Shown one piece after another: positions 34,943 to 43,209 of a stretch of DNA of 43,274 bases. The notes below the pieces were generated by a model. The model saw only the letters and a list, made by a program, of their open reading frames with translations. It was not told the origin of the DNA and ran no database searches. The position numbers and the translations under genes are program-made. Positions within the stretch are counted from its first letter, which is position 1, and the number at the start of each line of letters is the position of its first letter. Location of the stretch: positions 1 through 43,274 of the forward strand of contig CAMNIN010000030.1 in NCBI GenBank assembly GCA_946540735.1. The letters are read 5' to 3'. This DNA is from an uncultured Prevotellaceae bacterium (GTDB lineage: Bacteria; Bacteroidota; Bacteroidia; Bacteroidales; Bacteroidaceae).

Positions 34943-35524
34943 ATGAAGAAAGTTGTCCCCCTTCTTTTGTTGGTGATGCTGGCTGTTGGCTGCACGTCAA
35001 ACCGAGCTTCTGAGCAACAGCTCCGGAGTGAGATCAGCCGTATACCGATGCTGTATACGATGGAGGCTGAGGTGGAGGTGCTTGTTGAGGGTCATGGCGA
35101 GAACGGCACTGCTGAATGGAAGGCGATGTTCGGCACGCGCGACATCATCCTGCCTGTCAGGGCTAATGTCAAAGCTGGCATTGACCTCTCGAAAATCACC
35201 CAACTTGAGATTGATGGTGATAAGGTGTATGTCACTTTGCCCGACCCGGTCATCGAGGTGGAGAGCACTGAGATTCCCTGGGGTGAGGTGGTGAGCAGTG
35301 TCACGGGATTGCGCGACCAGTTCAGTAACCGTGAGAAAGAGTTCCTCACCAATAAAGGGAAGCAGGACCTTGTGAGGCAGATTGAAAAGTTGGATATCGT
35401 TGTGCCGGCTCAGGAACATGCCGAGCAGATATTGACTACTTTTTTCAATCGTATGGGTTATCGACCAGTGTTTCGGACACGTCCGCTTTATGCTGAGAAT
35501 GAGATCATCAGATTTGTCAATTAG
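34943..35524 (+). CDS. DUF4230 lipoprotein
   Basis: This 193-residue protein has a signal peptide and lipobox LAVGC (Cys17). The mature part resembles DUF4230: RDIILPVRANVKAGIDLSKI, then DGDKVYVTLPDPVIEVESTE and a helical C-terminus (SNREKEFLTNKGKQDLVRQI). The function of the domain is not known. It is anchored in the periplasm or at a membrane and is likely co-transcribed with rsmE (six-base gap) and with the next DUF4230 gene (12-base gap). The two share a short pattern (GxDLS followed by VxLPxxxI), so they may work as a pair. Confidence 0.82.
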   Translation: MKKVVPLLLLVMLAVGCTSNRASEQQLRSEISRIPMLYTMEAEVEVLVEGHGENGTAEWKAMFGTRDIILPVRANVKAGIDLSKITQLEIDGDKVYVTLPDPVIEVESTEIPWGEVVSSVTGLRDQFSNREKEFLTNKGKQDLVRQIEKLDIVVPAQEHAEQILTTFFNRMGYRPVFRTRPLYAENEIIRFVN

Positions 35525-35536
35525 GGAGGAGGAGAG

Positions 35537-36550
35537 ATGAAGAATTCTTTGACGGTGGCCACGATCTTGATTATTGTTGCGATGGTGATTATCATCGTTG
35601 CTGTTACACTGCCTTCTGAAAGTGGAACGGGCGTTTCGGTTGGTCCTCTGTCGGTGAGGAGTTTAGTGAAGACCGAGCAGTTGAAGGTCCTTTCCGTGCA
35701 CAAGGAAATCCTTGCCAGTCAAAGGCGGAAGGCAAAGGGTCTTTTCAAGGAGAAAGAGGAGAAAATCTATGTCATCTATCCCTCGACACTTCATTTTGGC
35801 TTCGACTTGTCTCAGGCTGACAGTGGCAGTGTCATTCTCAACGGCGATTCTGTGGCATTGGTCCTTCCGCCTGTGAGCATTCTCAATAAAGACGGAAAAT
35901 CGGTGGATGAGGCCGGCAAGCGTACGGCTATCGAGGAAGGTGAATGGAACGCAGGTGAGATGTCTCTTTTGCGAGAGCGTGCAGAGGCGATGATGCTTCG
36001 GAGTTGCGAGTATGACAGTTGTTATGCCAAAGCTGAGCGCGTGGCACAGATCATGGTCGCCTCGATGCTGCGTAATATGGGGGTGGAGAAATACGCTGTC
36101 AAAATCTCACCGAGGAAGAATTATGGCTTGAGCCTGACCGACAAACAGACCAGGAACAAGCATCCTTATCTGTTCTGTCAGAAGAACAACCGGCAGTATT
36201 TGTCCTTCAATACGGCTAATGGTGGAAAAGAAGGTGTCCTTTTCTATGATCAAGGGAACTTCTCACAATATCAGTTGCTGGCTATCGGCGATGCTTGCAT
36301 CAAAATGATGGCAACTGATCCACGTGAGGCAGAAGCGGCTTTTTCAAAGGGCAATCTGTATGTGCTTTTCCATAATCCAGGCGTGAAGGCTGGCACAAAG
36401 GAGGCCACGGCTTATGTCGGGAAAACCAATAAACGGAAAAACAGCATGAGCCAGTTAGAGCGTAGTCTGGCACCACTTACAGCAGAGTCGGGCGGCAGGG
36501 TCTTCTTGGTAGAGGTCGACAAAAACGGGAAATACCTGCTCACTTATTGA
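35537..36550 (+). CDS. DUF4230-like protein with N-terminal membrane anchor and extra C-terminal domain
   Basis: This 337-residue protein has one membrane segment (about 7-27, VATILIIVAMVIIIVAVTLP) without a lipobox, so it is probably a single-pass periplasmic protein. Residues about 40-185 resemble DUF4230 (IYVIYPSTLHFGFDLSQADS, then DSVALVLPPVSILNKDGKSV). The C-terminal 130 residues (about 200-337) are basic and Asn-rich, with no domain I recognise. The gene follows the DUF4230 lipoprotein closely and its stop overlaps the end of the convergent phosphopantetheinyl transferase gene by seven bases. The function is unknown. Confidence 0.75.
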   Translation: MKNSLTVATILIIVAMVIIIVAVTLPSESGTGVSVGPLSVRSLVKTEQLKVLSVHKEILASQRRKAKGLFKEKEEKIYVIYPSTLHFGFDLSQADSGSVILNGDSVALVLPPVSILNKDGKSVDEAGKRTAIEEGEWNAGEMSLLRERAEAMMLRSCEYDSCYAKAERVAQIMVASMLRNMGVEKYAVKISPRKNYGLSLTDKQTRNKHPYLFCQKNNRQYLSFNTANGGKEGVLFYDQGNFSQYQLLAIGDACIKMMATDPREAEAAFSKGNLYVLFHNPGVKAGTKEATAYVGKTNKRKNSMSQLERSLAPLTAESGGRVFLVEVDKNGKYLLTY

Positions 36551-37110
36551 TTGACTGATTCGGTCACGGAGATCACGTAACCCTTGTCGAGATTGACAAG
36601 GGTGGTGAAACGGTCATCAGGCAGAAGTATATCCTTCATGTCTTTTTGAATGCCAGTTCCCAATAGTTTCAACTTGGCTTCTTTCATGGTCCAAAGGCGG
36701 ATGAATGTCACATCAGGTCGCTCTGATGCCTCGATCATCTGTATTTCTCTCTCATTCATCGTGTAGCGTACGAGCGAGTCATGGTAGGATCTGATCCGTT
36801 CCACATCCACGCCGATGGGGTGGGGGGAGAGTGCGCACACCGCGGCATTCTTGCAGTGGCTGAGGTTGAAATGGATGCCTTGATGGCCGGCCAGGATAGG
36901 CTTGCCATCAGCCAGGTAAGAGAATAGTGGCTTTTCGGTGATGCCATACTCTGTGCGTAGTCCTTCGCACAAAAGCAGGTAGGCGGCGGCACACAGCTTC
37001 TGTCCAAGTTCGTACTTGAATTTCAAAGCCTGTTCCCTTCGCTGTGCGGAAATCTGGCTGAGGGCTTTGTCGAGGTCGAGCGCGTCGATGTCGTCGTTGA
37101 GGTAAAGCAT
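36544..37110 (-). CDS. 4'-phosphopantetheinyl transferase superfamily protein
   Basis: This 188-residue cytoplasmic enzyme transfers the phosphopantetheine arm of CoA to a carrier-protein serine. The family motifs are visible: HFNLSHCKNAAVCAL (His85 region), GVDVER (Asp102, a Mg2+ ligand) and RLWTMKEAKLKLLG (the WxxKEA motif, Glu144). The short form resembles Sfp/HetI-type enzymes rather than AcpS, which suggests a secondary-metabolite or fatty-acid-like carrier, though no such cluster lies in the window. The start at 37110 was chosen because upstream sequence in frame runs into the tRNA terminator. Its 3' end overlaps the plus-strand DUF4230 gene by seven bases. Confidence 0.88.
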   Translation of the reverse strand: MLYLNDDIDALDLDKALSQISAQRREQALKFKYELGQKLCAAAYLLLCEGLRTEYGITEKPLFSYLADGKPILAGHQGIHFNLSHCKNAAVCALSPHPIGVDVERIRSYHDSLVRYTMNEREIQMIEASERPDVTFIRLWTMKEAKLKLLGTGIQKDMKDILLPDDRFTTLVNLDKGYVISVTESVNQ

Positions 37111-37139
37111 CCTTGAAAAAATAAGACCCGTATATAAGC

Positions 37140-37169
37140 AAAAAACCAAGCAATCTGAACACTGCTTGG
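37140..37169 (-). terminator. Terminator directly after the tRNA gene
   Basis: On the minus strand a 7-bp stem CCAAGCA/TGCTTGG (37163-37169 with 37146-37152) is followed by six T residues (complement of 37140-37145). It lies eight bases beyond the tRNA 3' end. Confidence 0.8.
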
Positions 37170-37176
37170 CTCTTTG

Positions 37177-37251
37177 TAGGAACAATCGGACTCGAACCGA
37201 TGACCTCTTCAATGTGACTGAAGCGCTCTAAACCAACTGAGCTATGCTCCT
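37177..37251 (-). tRNA. tRNA-Val (anticodon CAC)
   Basis: The minus strand folds as a full cloverleaf of 75 bases. It has acceptor AGGAGCA/TGTTCCT with one G-T pair and a D arm GCTC...GAGC. The anticodon stem CTTCA/TGAAG carries the loop GTCACAT (T33, anticodon CAC at 34-36). The T arm is ATCGG-TTCGAGT-CCGAT, and the discriminator is A73. CAC reads GUG valine codons. A73 and the AC of the anticodon agree with valine identity. CCA is not encoded. G at position 32 is unusual. Confidence 0.9.
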
Positions 37252-37324
37252 ATCTCTTTTTGCGATGCAAAGGTAATAATAATCTTTTAATCGCCAAAAG
37301 AAATCTGTGCTTTTTTCTGAAAAA

Positions 37325-39514
37325 TTACTCCAAAAGAAGGATGCGGCTGCTCCATTCGTTTTTCTTACCCCATTCCACATCATTGCGGTAGGGCATTTCA
37401 AGCCCGTGGCTCATCAGATAGGCACCGCTGTAGCTCTTGCCTTCACAGTCGAGCGGTTGGAGGTCAATGCGGTTGAGCTCATGCACTTTGTAGAGCCTGT
37501 CGGGATCGAGCCCGGCCATTTTCACGCGGGGAAGGTGCTCGTTTTGGAACGACTCGGTCTTCCACCAATAGAACACGGCCTTGTCTTTCCGCTCTGACAC
37601 ATACATCATCGATGCCAGTCCTTGATGGTCATAGGGAGATACGAGACGATAGATGTCACCAAACTGTACGATAGGTCTGATCTGCTTGTATTCGGAGATG
37701 GCCTTGCGGCAGAGTTCCTTCTCCTCATCGGTCATGTTCTTGGGCTGTATCTCCATACCCAGACGTCCGCTCATGGCCACATCGATGCGGTATTTCAATG
37801 CTGTCGTACGGAAAACGGTGTGGTTGGGCACAGCACTGATATGACAGGCCATGGCGATGGCGGGGAAGAAATAGCTTGTGCCCCATTGCATGTAGATGCG
37901 CTGGAGGGCATCAGTGTTGTCGCTCACCCAGAATTCGTCGAAGTAGGGCAGGACACCCCAGTTGGCACGTCCTCCGCCACTGGCGCATGCCTGGATCGTC
38001 ACGTCGGGATATTTGGTCCTGATGCGCTGGCATACTTTCTCGAAACCACGATGATAATCGATGTAGAGATGGCTCTGGTCGGCTGCCTTCAGGTATTGGC
38101 TGCCGTGATTCATGATGGCCATGTTGGCATCCCATTTGATATAGTCGATCTCTGGATATTTCGACAGCAGATTGTCGACAATGCTGAAAACGAAGTCTTG
38201 CACCTTGGGATTGGCCAGGTCGAGCACCACTTGCGTCCCCCCGCGTCCGAGCACGGCATTACGGTTGGGGGCCTTGATGATCCAGTCGGGATGTTTCTCG
38301 TAGAGTTCACTCACGGTATTGCTCATCTCCGGTTCAATCCAGATACCGAACTTCACTCCGTTTTTCTTTGCATCGCGGAGCAATCCCTCGATGCCTTCGG
38401 GCAATTTCTTCTTGTCCACCACCCAGTCGCCAAGCGAGGAGTTGTCTGTCTTGCGGGGATATTTTTCTCCAAACCATCCATCGTCCATCACAAACAGTTC
38501 TCCGCCCATGCTGGCGATGTCGGCCATCATCTGGTCCATACCTTTCTGATTGATGTCGAAATATACGCCTTCCCAACTGTTGAGCAGGATCTTGCGTTCT
38601 TTGTCACCATGCATCAGCTTGTATTTGCGGCCCCATTTATGGAAGTTGCGGGAGACACCGCTGAGTCCCTCCTCACTGTAAGTGAGGGCCAGTGCGGGGG
38701 TGGTGAATGTCTCGCCTTTCTTGAGGTGGTATTCGGAATTGTCTTCGTTGATGCCGGCGAAAAGATAGTGGTATTCCGTGTCATCGGTCTCAATTTTGAG
38801 ACGGTAGTTGCCGGAATAGCACAAGGCTGCACCGATCACGGATCCTGTGTTCTCTTGTGCCTTCCCGTCGAGGGAGAGCATGATCTCGGCATGGTCTGTA
38901 TGGGCGTTGCGCACTCCGTCTTTGTTCTTGATGATCAGTTGCCCGGGTTGTAAAGGCTCTTCCACCAACCGGGCTTCATTGCCCCATGAGCCATAGAGAT
39001 GGCTGATCCATACATTGCCGCGCCGGATGGGCAGCATGGCCGATGCGAAGGTGGTCAGGGTGACGACACTCTTCTCTTGGTTGCTGATGGTGGTCCATAC
39101 CTCGATCATATCCACGTCGTGGTAGGCACGGTAGTTGAGATCGACCGTGATGGGGTAGATGGGGTCTTTCAGACTGATGGTCGTCACGGTCGCATGGCCT
39201 TCGTCCTGGGTGGTCAGACCCGAGGTCACCAGTGCCGTAGAGAGGTTGCCGTCGGAATGACGCATGGCAAAGGCGGCTTCGGCGGGCGTGTTGAGGCCAT
39301 AGGCGGGATAGGCATCCATCCTGCCATTGCTTGGATACTGCAAACGCTCTGCATCGCCGGTGCGCAACCGCTGTCCGAAGTAGACATATTGAGGTGCGTG
39401 TCCTTCGTCGGCTTGGATGACGAGGCTCATGTTTTTGGTCTCAATGGTCACTGTCTTTGCTTGGGAGAAGATGAAACAGGTCAGCAAAGTGATGAGGATA
39501 AAGGCTTTCTTCAT
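37325..39514 (-). CDS. GH36 alpha-galactosidase, secreted
   Basis: This 729-residue enzyme has a signal peptide ending near SQAK (residue 20). An N-terminal beta-supersandwich domain (about 25-300) precedes the TIM barrel (about 305-640), with LLNSWEGVYFDINQKG, LFVMDDGWFGEKYP, FGIWIEPEMSN and a C-terminal beta domain. The catalytic nucleophile Asp462 is in YIKWDAN and the acid/base Asp532 is in WVSDNTDALQR. It removes terminal alpha-1,6-galactose from raffinose-family sugars or galactomannan, presumably in the periplasm. It has no SusCD partner here and is transcribed alone. A long plus-strand open frame across it is an antisense shadow. Confidence 0.95.
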   Translation of the reverse strand: MKKAFILITLLTCFIFSQAKTVTIETKNMSLVIQADEGHAPQYVYFGQRLRTGDAERLQYPSNGRMDAYPAYGLNTPAEAAFAMRHSDGNLSTALVTSGLTTQDEGHATVTTISLKDPIYPITVDLNYRAYHDVDMIEVWTTISNQEKSVVTLTTFASAMLPIRRGNVWISHLYGSWGNEARLVEEPLQPGQLIIKNKDGVRNAHTDHAEIMLSLDGKAQENTGSVIGAALCYSGNYRLKIETDDTEYHYLFAGINEDNSEYHLKKGETFTTPALALTYSEEGLSGVSRNFHKWGRKYKLMHGDKERKILLNSWEGVYFDINQKGMDQMMADIASMGGELFVMDDGWFGEKYPRKTDNSSLGDWVVDKKKLPEGIEGLLRDAKKNGVKFGIWIEPEMSNTVSELYEKHPDWIIKAPNRNAVLGRGGTQVVLDLANPKVQDFVFSIVDNLLSKYPEIDYIKWDANMAIMNHGSQYLKAADQSHLYIDYHRGFEKVCQRIRTKYPDVTIQACASGGGRANWGVLPYFDEFWVSDNTDALQRIYMQWGTSYFFPAIAMACHISAVPNHTVFRTTALKYRIDVAMSGRLGMEIQPKNMTDEEKELCRKAISEYKQIRPIVQFGDIYRLVSPYDHQGLASMMYVSERKDKAVFYWWKTESFQNEHLPRVKMAGLDPDRLYKVHELNRIDLQPLDCEGKSYSGAYLMSHGLEMPYRNDVEWGKKNEWSSRILLLE

Positions 39515-39560
39515 AGTGCGTTGTTGTTAGATGATTGATGGAGTATCGTATTTCACTACA

Positions 39561-39568
39561 CAAAAGTA
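39561..39568 (-). promoter_or_regulatory. -7 element for the alpha-galactosidase gene
   Basis: On the minus strand this is TACTTTTG, a perfect -7 match 46 bases before the ATG at 39514. No clear -33 box. Confidence 0.5.
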
Positions 39569-39669
39569 TCAAAAAAAAACTAAAGGTGGATGCGTCGTCG
39601 CTGTGTTTTTGTGCGATTGGCAAAATAATACGCGAATTGGATATATTGCGCAAAAAAAACCTCCAATAT

Positions 39670-39700
39670 TTTGTTTTTAAAAGGCCAACTATTAATTTTG
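39670..39700 (+). promoter_or_regulatory. Consensus Bacteroidetes promoter of the sigma factor gene
   Basis: TTTG (39670-39673), exactly 19 bases, then TAATTTTG (39693-39700) is a full match to the TTTG-N19-TAnnTTTG consensus. The leader before the ATG at 39724 is only about 17 bases. Confidence 0.8.
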
Positions 39701-39723
39701 TAGCAAAAATAGCACAAGAGGTT

Positions 39724-40431
39724 ATGGAAAAGAAGAATGCCTTCAATACTTATTTGGATGAAATCGCCGATCAGGCATTGTTGACGGATGCTGAAGAACA
39801 GGCATTGGCGGAAAGAATACAGGCCGGTGACCAGCGGGCCGTCAACCAACTGATAGAACCCAATCTGCGTTTCGTGGTGGCTTTGGCTCGTCAGTATAGC
39901 GGACAAGGGGTACAGCTCGACGACTTGGTGAGCGAGGGCAACCTGGGGATGATGAAGGCTGCGATGCGCTTCAGCCCTAAAGTGGGAAAACGCTTCGTGA
40001 AGTATGCCGCACCCATTATCCGTGATGCGATGGAGAAAGCTATCCAACAGCAGGCTGGTTTGTACAAAGTACCTCAGGGTGAGGCTACGGCAGCTGAGGT
40101 TCGCCGAAGCCATCCTGTCTCTGTCGATGCGCCCATACCTGCTGGCAGTCAGAATAACTTCAATCTGCTCAATCTGCTCGAGAACCACGACGCACCCTAT
40201 GCCGACAGTTCTTTCCAGAAAGAGAATACCAATGAGATACTGTCGCAGGCTCTTGGCATGCTCCATGAACGTGAGCAGCAGGTCGTCTCCCTCATCTACG
40301 GTGTCAATGGTGAGCGTCATACCATGGCCGAGGTGGCTGAGATAATGCAGCTCCGGCGCGAGCGTGTCCGCCAAATCCGCGACAAGGCACTTCGCCGTTT
40401 GCGTAAAGTGCATCTTGACAGACTGTTCTGA
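39724..40431 (+). CDS. Sigma-70 family RNA polymerase sigma factor, divergent group 2/3 type
   Basis: This 235-residue protein has sigma regions 1.2-2 (AFNTYLDEIADQALLTDAEE and NLRFVVALARQYSGQGVQLD DLVSEGNLGMMKAA), a short region 3, and region 4 with the helix-turn-helix TMAEVAEIMQLRRERVRQIR. Region 2.4 reads FVKYAAPIIRDAM (residues 91-103), where the housekeeping factor has FISYAVWWIRQSI. The two tryptophans that help melt the -10 region are replaced by Pro97-Ile98. Region 1.1 is absent. The start at 39724 follows a consensus promoter; an in-frame extension to 39535 would cover that promoter and was rejected. It is probably an alternative factor with its own promoter class, but no target is known from the sequence. 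Confidence 0.87.
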   Translation: MEKKNAFNTYLDEIADQALLTDAEEQALAERIQAGDQRAVNQLIEPNLRFVVALARQYSGQGVQLDDLVSEGNLGMMKAAMRFSPKVGKRFVKYAAPIIRDAMEKAIQQQAGLYKVPQGEATAAEVRRSHPVSVDAPIPAGSQNNFNLLNLLENHDAPYADSSFQKENTNEILSQALGMLHEREQQVVSLIYGVNGERHTMAEVAEIMQLRRERVRQIRDKALRRLRKVHLDRLF

Positions 40432-40437
40432 TGGCCT

Positions 40438-40476
40438 CCACAAAGCGTGTCATGGAGATGTATAATAGGCTTGTGG
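40438..40476. terminator. Weak hairpin between the convergent sigma factor and rhamnosidase genes
   Basis: CCACAAAGC (40438-40446) can pair with GCTTGTGG (40469-40476) with one bulged A. The loop is long and no T tract follows, so this is only a possible shared terminator. Confidence 0.3.
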
Positions 40477-40484
40477 ATCCGTGA

Positions 40485-43130
40485 TTAGTGACCAAGCAGC
40501 ATAACCGATGAGTGGAGTCCGCTGGGCACAGGCTTCCATCCCTCGTAGGTGGTCTTCTTGTAGTTGAGGTCCACCACATTGATTTCCTCCATGATACGCC
40601 ATTTCTCACCACGACGGTCCATGTCGGCGATGCGGTTGGCTGGCAGGTTGGTGACCTCGATGCGTATCTCGTTCTTGCCTTTATGCAGCATCTGACCGAG
40701 GTCGAGCTTGAACGGCACACACCATGCACATCCTGCGTATTCTCCGTTCACATAGACTCGTGCGCTTTCTCTCACATCGCCAAGGTCTATGCTCCATGAT
40801 TTCATGGCCTGTTTCTTGTTCAGTTTCAGTATGGTGGTGTATACGCCAGTTCCCATGGTCACACCGGCTTGCGCATCGAGACTTTCCCAGGTCTGGAGAT
40901 GGGGTAGTGTGTAGGTGCGCTCCACTTTGGGCTGTTCCTCCGTGAAGGAGAGCGTCCAGGGCATGGAGGTCAGGTCGATGCTGTCGGTCGGAATCACTGG
41001 TTCTGCCAGTGCGACGGCTGGCTTGTTGGCTACAAGGTGCTTGTATGTCTGGAGGATCATCGACTCACCTGAATGAAGGTTGAAATAGATTTGGTGGTCT
41101 TTTACCTGAGCGGCGAGGATATCTCCATTCAGAGGATTAAACCATGCGGCGTCCTTGAAATCGACGGCGAGCGGCAACCATCCTGACTGGTCGTCGGGGG
41201 TGAGATTGGCCATGAAATAGTGATGGCCCTGGTCATTGCTCCGCCGGATGGCCCTGAGCCCGTGTTTCAGACGCATGGCCTCCGGAGTGGCGGCGTGGCG
41301 CATCTTCATCTCGTCGATGCCATAGATGATGTGGGCTCCCTGGTCTTCAAGAGATTTGAGGTGGTTGCGTAGCGCGTCCGGCATCCTTCCACTTCCGGGG
41401 ATGATCAGACCGTGATAACGTGTGCCGGCTGCGGTCTCGAGCATTCCGTTTTTGAATTGTGTACCGAGTAGGATGCGCTCGCTGATATAATCGCAGTCAT
41501 AGCCCAGACTGTCGATTTCGAGGATGCTTTTGATGAACTGTGGCGCCTTCTCTGCCATTTTATGGATATCAAATGCCATCAGCAGCCCGCCAGTACCGGC
41601 GGAGTGCCGTTCTGCCCACATGTCGCGCAATGGCACGAGCACCAGGAAATCGTTGTCGGGCTTACCCATCTGGAGAAAACTCTGACAGCGCTCGATGTAT
41701 TTCATCAGCGAGGGGGCATCCCGCCAGATACTGTTGTTGGGACTCATGTCGATGCTGGCATAGAAACGCCATCCGGGCCAACGGGCCTCTTGCGGACTGT
41801 AGCAAGTGCCATGAAAAAACATGTGGTTGACTCCACAGGTGAACATGAGGTCAAGGTCGGGCTTCATCTGTGAGAGGGAGGTGCGGAAGTGCTCGGTGAG
41901 CCAGGTGAACGTCTCGCTGCTCACAAGGGGCTTCCCGGTGATGTGGGCTGCTGATGAGGCATATTTGAGCATCGACACATCACTGAAGTTGGGCCGGGTG
42001 AAACCGGGATCCTTGCGAAGTCCTTTGATATTGAATTCCGACAGACCGAATCCTTCAATCTCGGGCACATCGACTGAGGCATACACATCGATCAGACTGG
42101 CAGGAGAACCATGTGCCTGGTTTCGGGTCAGCGAACCATGAGAGTGGGCCCAGGCGGTCCACTGCTGTGAGAAGTTCTCCAGAAGCATGTCGCTCAGTGT
42201 CTCGCGGTAGTCTGACAACACGTCTTTCGTGGGATCGTTGGAGGGCAACTGGATTCCCAGTAAAGCTGGGAAATGTTTTTCCAGTTCATAGCCACGGCGG
42301 GCTTTGAACTCCTGCAACAGGGTTGGGGTCCAGTTGGCGCCATACACCTCATAGGAGTCGTTGAAGAAGTTATGGGGATAGGGAGTCGAGGTACTCTCGA
42401 ATGCCTGATCGAAACGCTCCAGATAGTGTTTGACGGCTGTTTTGTCAAAATGGTCAATCACGTAGCCCGCACCGCCCGGGGCTGCTCGTTTCACTTGCTG
42501 GCGGGTGCGGCTGACATACTGGGCGATGACAAGCCATTTCCCTGGCAGACGGAGCATTTGCAAACGACCGTCCTCCACGTTGCCGCTCAGTTCAAGGCAC
42601 CGCCCTTTATAGCCTTTCACCTCTATGGGATAGACCATGACTCGGTCGAGCTTGGCAAATGACCGCTCTTTCTCGTCTTTGACACGGATATCCACCGTAT
42701 AGGGCTGTTCGGTTACCTTGTCGATGGTCACGGTGTCGATGACGAAGACCACTTTGCAGGCTGCTTCTTCGATAGGTGTCGTAGGTCCACCGAAGGGCCA
42801 TCCCGTACCCGTGCTCATGTCGGTCAGTATGCCGCATCGCCGTCCGGTCTCCTCCACAGTTGATAATTGGGCCATCCATTCGGGCGAGAGGAAGGGGATG
42901 GCATTCGCCTCATTGCCCTGGACCCCATAGATCGGGGTGATTTCTACTGACCCCACACCCGCCTTGGCATATTGTTCCATGTTCCATCGGATATTTTTCT
43001 GGTCTACGGCCGATCCTGGCCACCACCAGCGCAATCCGGCTTTGGCTTCAGGTTGTGGTGTAGGCCATGAAAGTTGTGCGTGACCACACATGGCGGTCAT
43101 GGTCAGAAGGATAAGCAGTGTCTTTCTCAT
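40485..43130 (-). CDS. GH106 alpha-L-rhamnosidase-like enzyme, secreted
   Basis: This 881-residue protein has a signal peptide (MRKTLLILLTMTAMCGHAQ). The N-terminal catalytic part begins AGLRWWWPGSAVDQKNIRWN (about 31-50) and continues GVGSVEITPIYGVQGNEANA, then FFNDSYEVYGANWTPTLLQE and PLVSSETFTWLTEHFRTSLS. These match family 106 enzymes that act on alpha-L-rhamnosides of pectin-type glycans. A C-terminal galactose-binding-like beta-sandwich (about 760-881) includes RVYVNGEYAGCAWCVPFKLD. It probably acts in the periplasm. No SusCD pair or other pectin enzyme is inside the window, so it may belong to a locus that continues outside or act alone. The ATG at 43130 gives a normal signal peptide; the upstream extension does not. 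Confidence 0.9.
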   Translation of the reverse strand: MRKTLLILLTMTAMCGHAQLSWPTPQPEAKAGLRWWWPGSAVDQKNIRWNMEQYAKAGVGSVEITPIYGVQGNEANAIPFLSPEWMAQLSTVEETGRRCGILTDMSTGTGWPFGGPTTPIEEAACKVVFVIDTVTIDKVTEQPYTVDIRVKDEKERSFAKLDRVMVYPIEVKGYKGRCLELSGNVEDGRLQMLRLPGKWLVIAQYVSRTRQQVKRAAPGGAGYVIDHFDKTAVKHYLERFDQAFESTSTPYPHNFFNDSYEVYGANWTPTLLQEFKARRGYELEKHFPALLGIQLPSNDPTKDVLSDYRETLSDMLLENFSQQWTAWAHSHGSLTRNQAHGSPASLIDVYASVDVPEIEGFGLSEFNIKGLRKDPGFTRPNFSDVSMLKYASSAAHITGKPLVSSETFTWLTEHFRTSLSQMKPDLDLMFTCGVNHMFFHGTCYSPQEARWPGWRFYASIDMSPNNSIWRDAPSLMKYIERCQSFLQMGKPDNDFLVLVPLRDMWAERHSAGTGGLLMAFDIHKMAEKAPQFIKSILEIDSLGYDCDYISERILLGTQFKNGMLETAAGTRYHGLIIPGSGRMPDALRNHLKSLEDQGAHIIYGIDEMKMRHAATPEAMRLKHGLRAIRRSNDQGHHYFMANLTPDDQSGWLPLAVDFKDAAWFNPLNGDILAAQVKDHQIYFNLHSGESMILQTYKHLVANKPAVALAEPVIPTDSIDLTSMPWTLSFTEEQPKVERTYTLPHLQTWESLDAQAGVTMGTGVYTTILKLNKKQAMKSWSIDLGDVRESARVYVNGEYAGCAWCVPFKLDLGQMLHKGKNEIRIEVTNLPANRIADMDRRGEKWRIMEEINVVDLNYKKTTYEGWKPVPSGLHSSVMLLGH

Positions 43131-43201
43131 GATGGGGCAGCGTTTGTTTCTGATTAGTTTTCTGCAGTATCTTGCAAAATACCGCATTGCAATTCGATTT
43201 G

Positions 43202-43209
43202 CAAATTTA
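43202..43209 (-). promoter_or_regulatory. -7 element for the rhamnosidase gene
   Basis: On the minus strand this reads TAAATTTG, a perfect TAnnTTTG, 72 bases before the ATG at 43130. The rest of 43131-43274 is AT-rich with no other feature I can support. Confidence 0.45.

Noticed and set aside
37205..37230. Reading the tRNA as tRNA-His (GTG)
   Set aside because: The loop with T33 fixes the anticodon as CAC. The extra 5' G and C73 typical of tRNA-His are absent.
37622..38953. 443-codon open frame on the plus strand
   Set aside because: It is antisense to the GH36 alpha-galactosidase, whose nucleophile and acid/base motifs are intact. The composition is that of a reverse-frame shadow.
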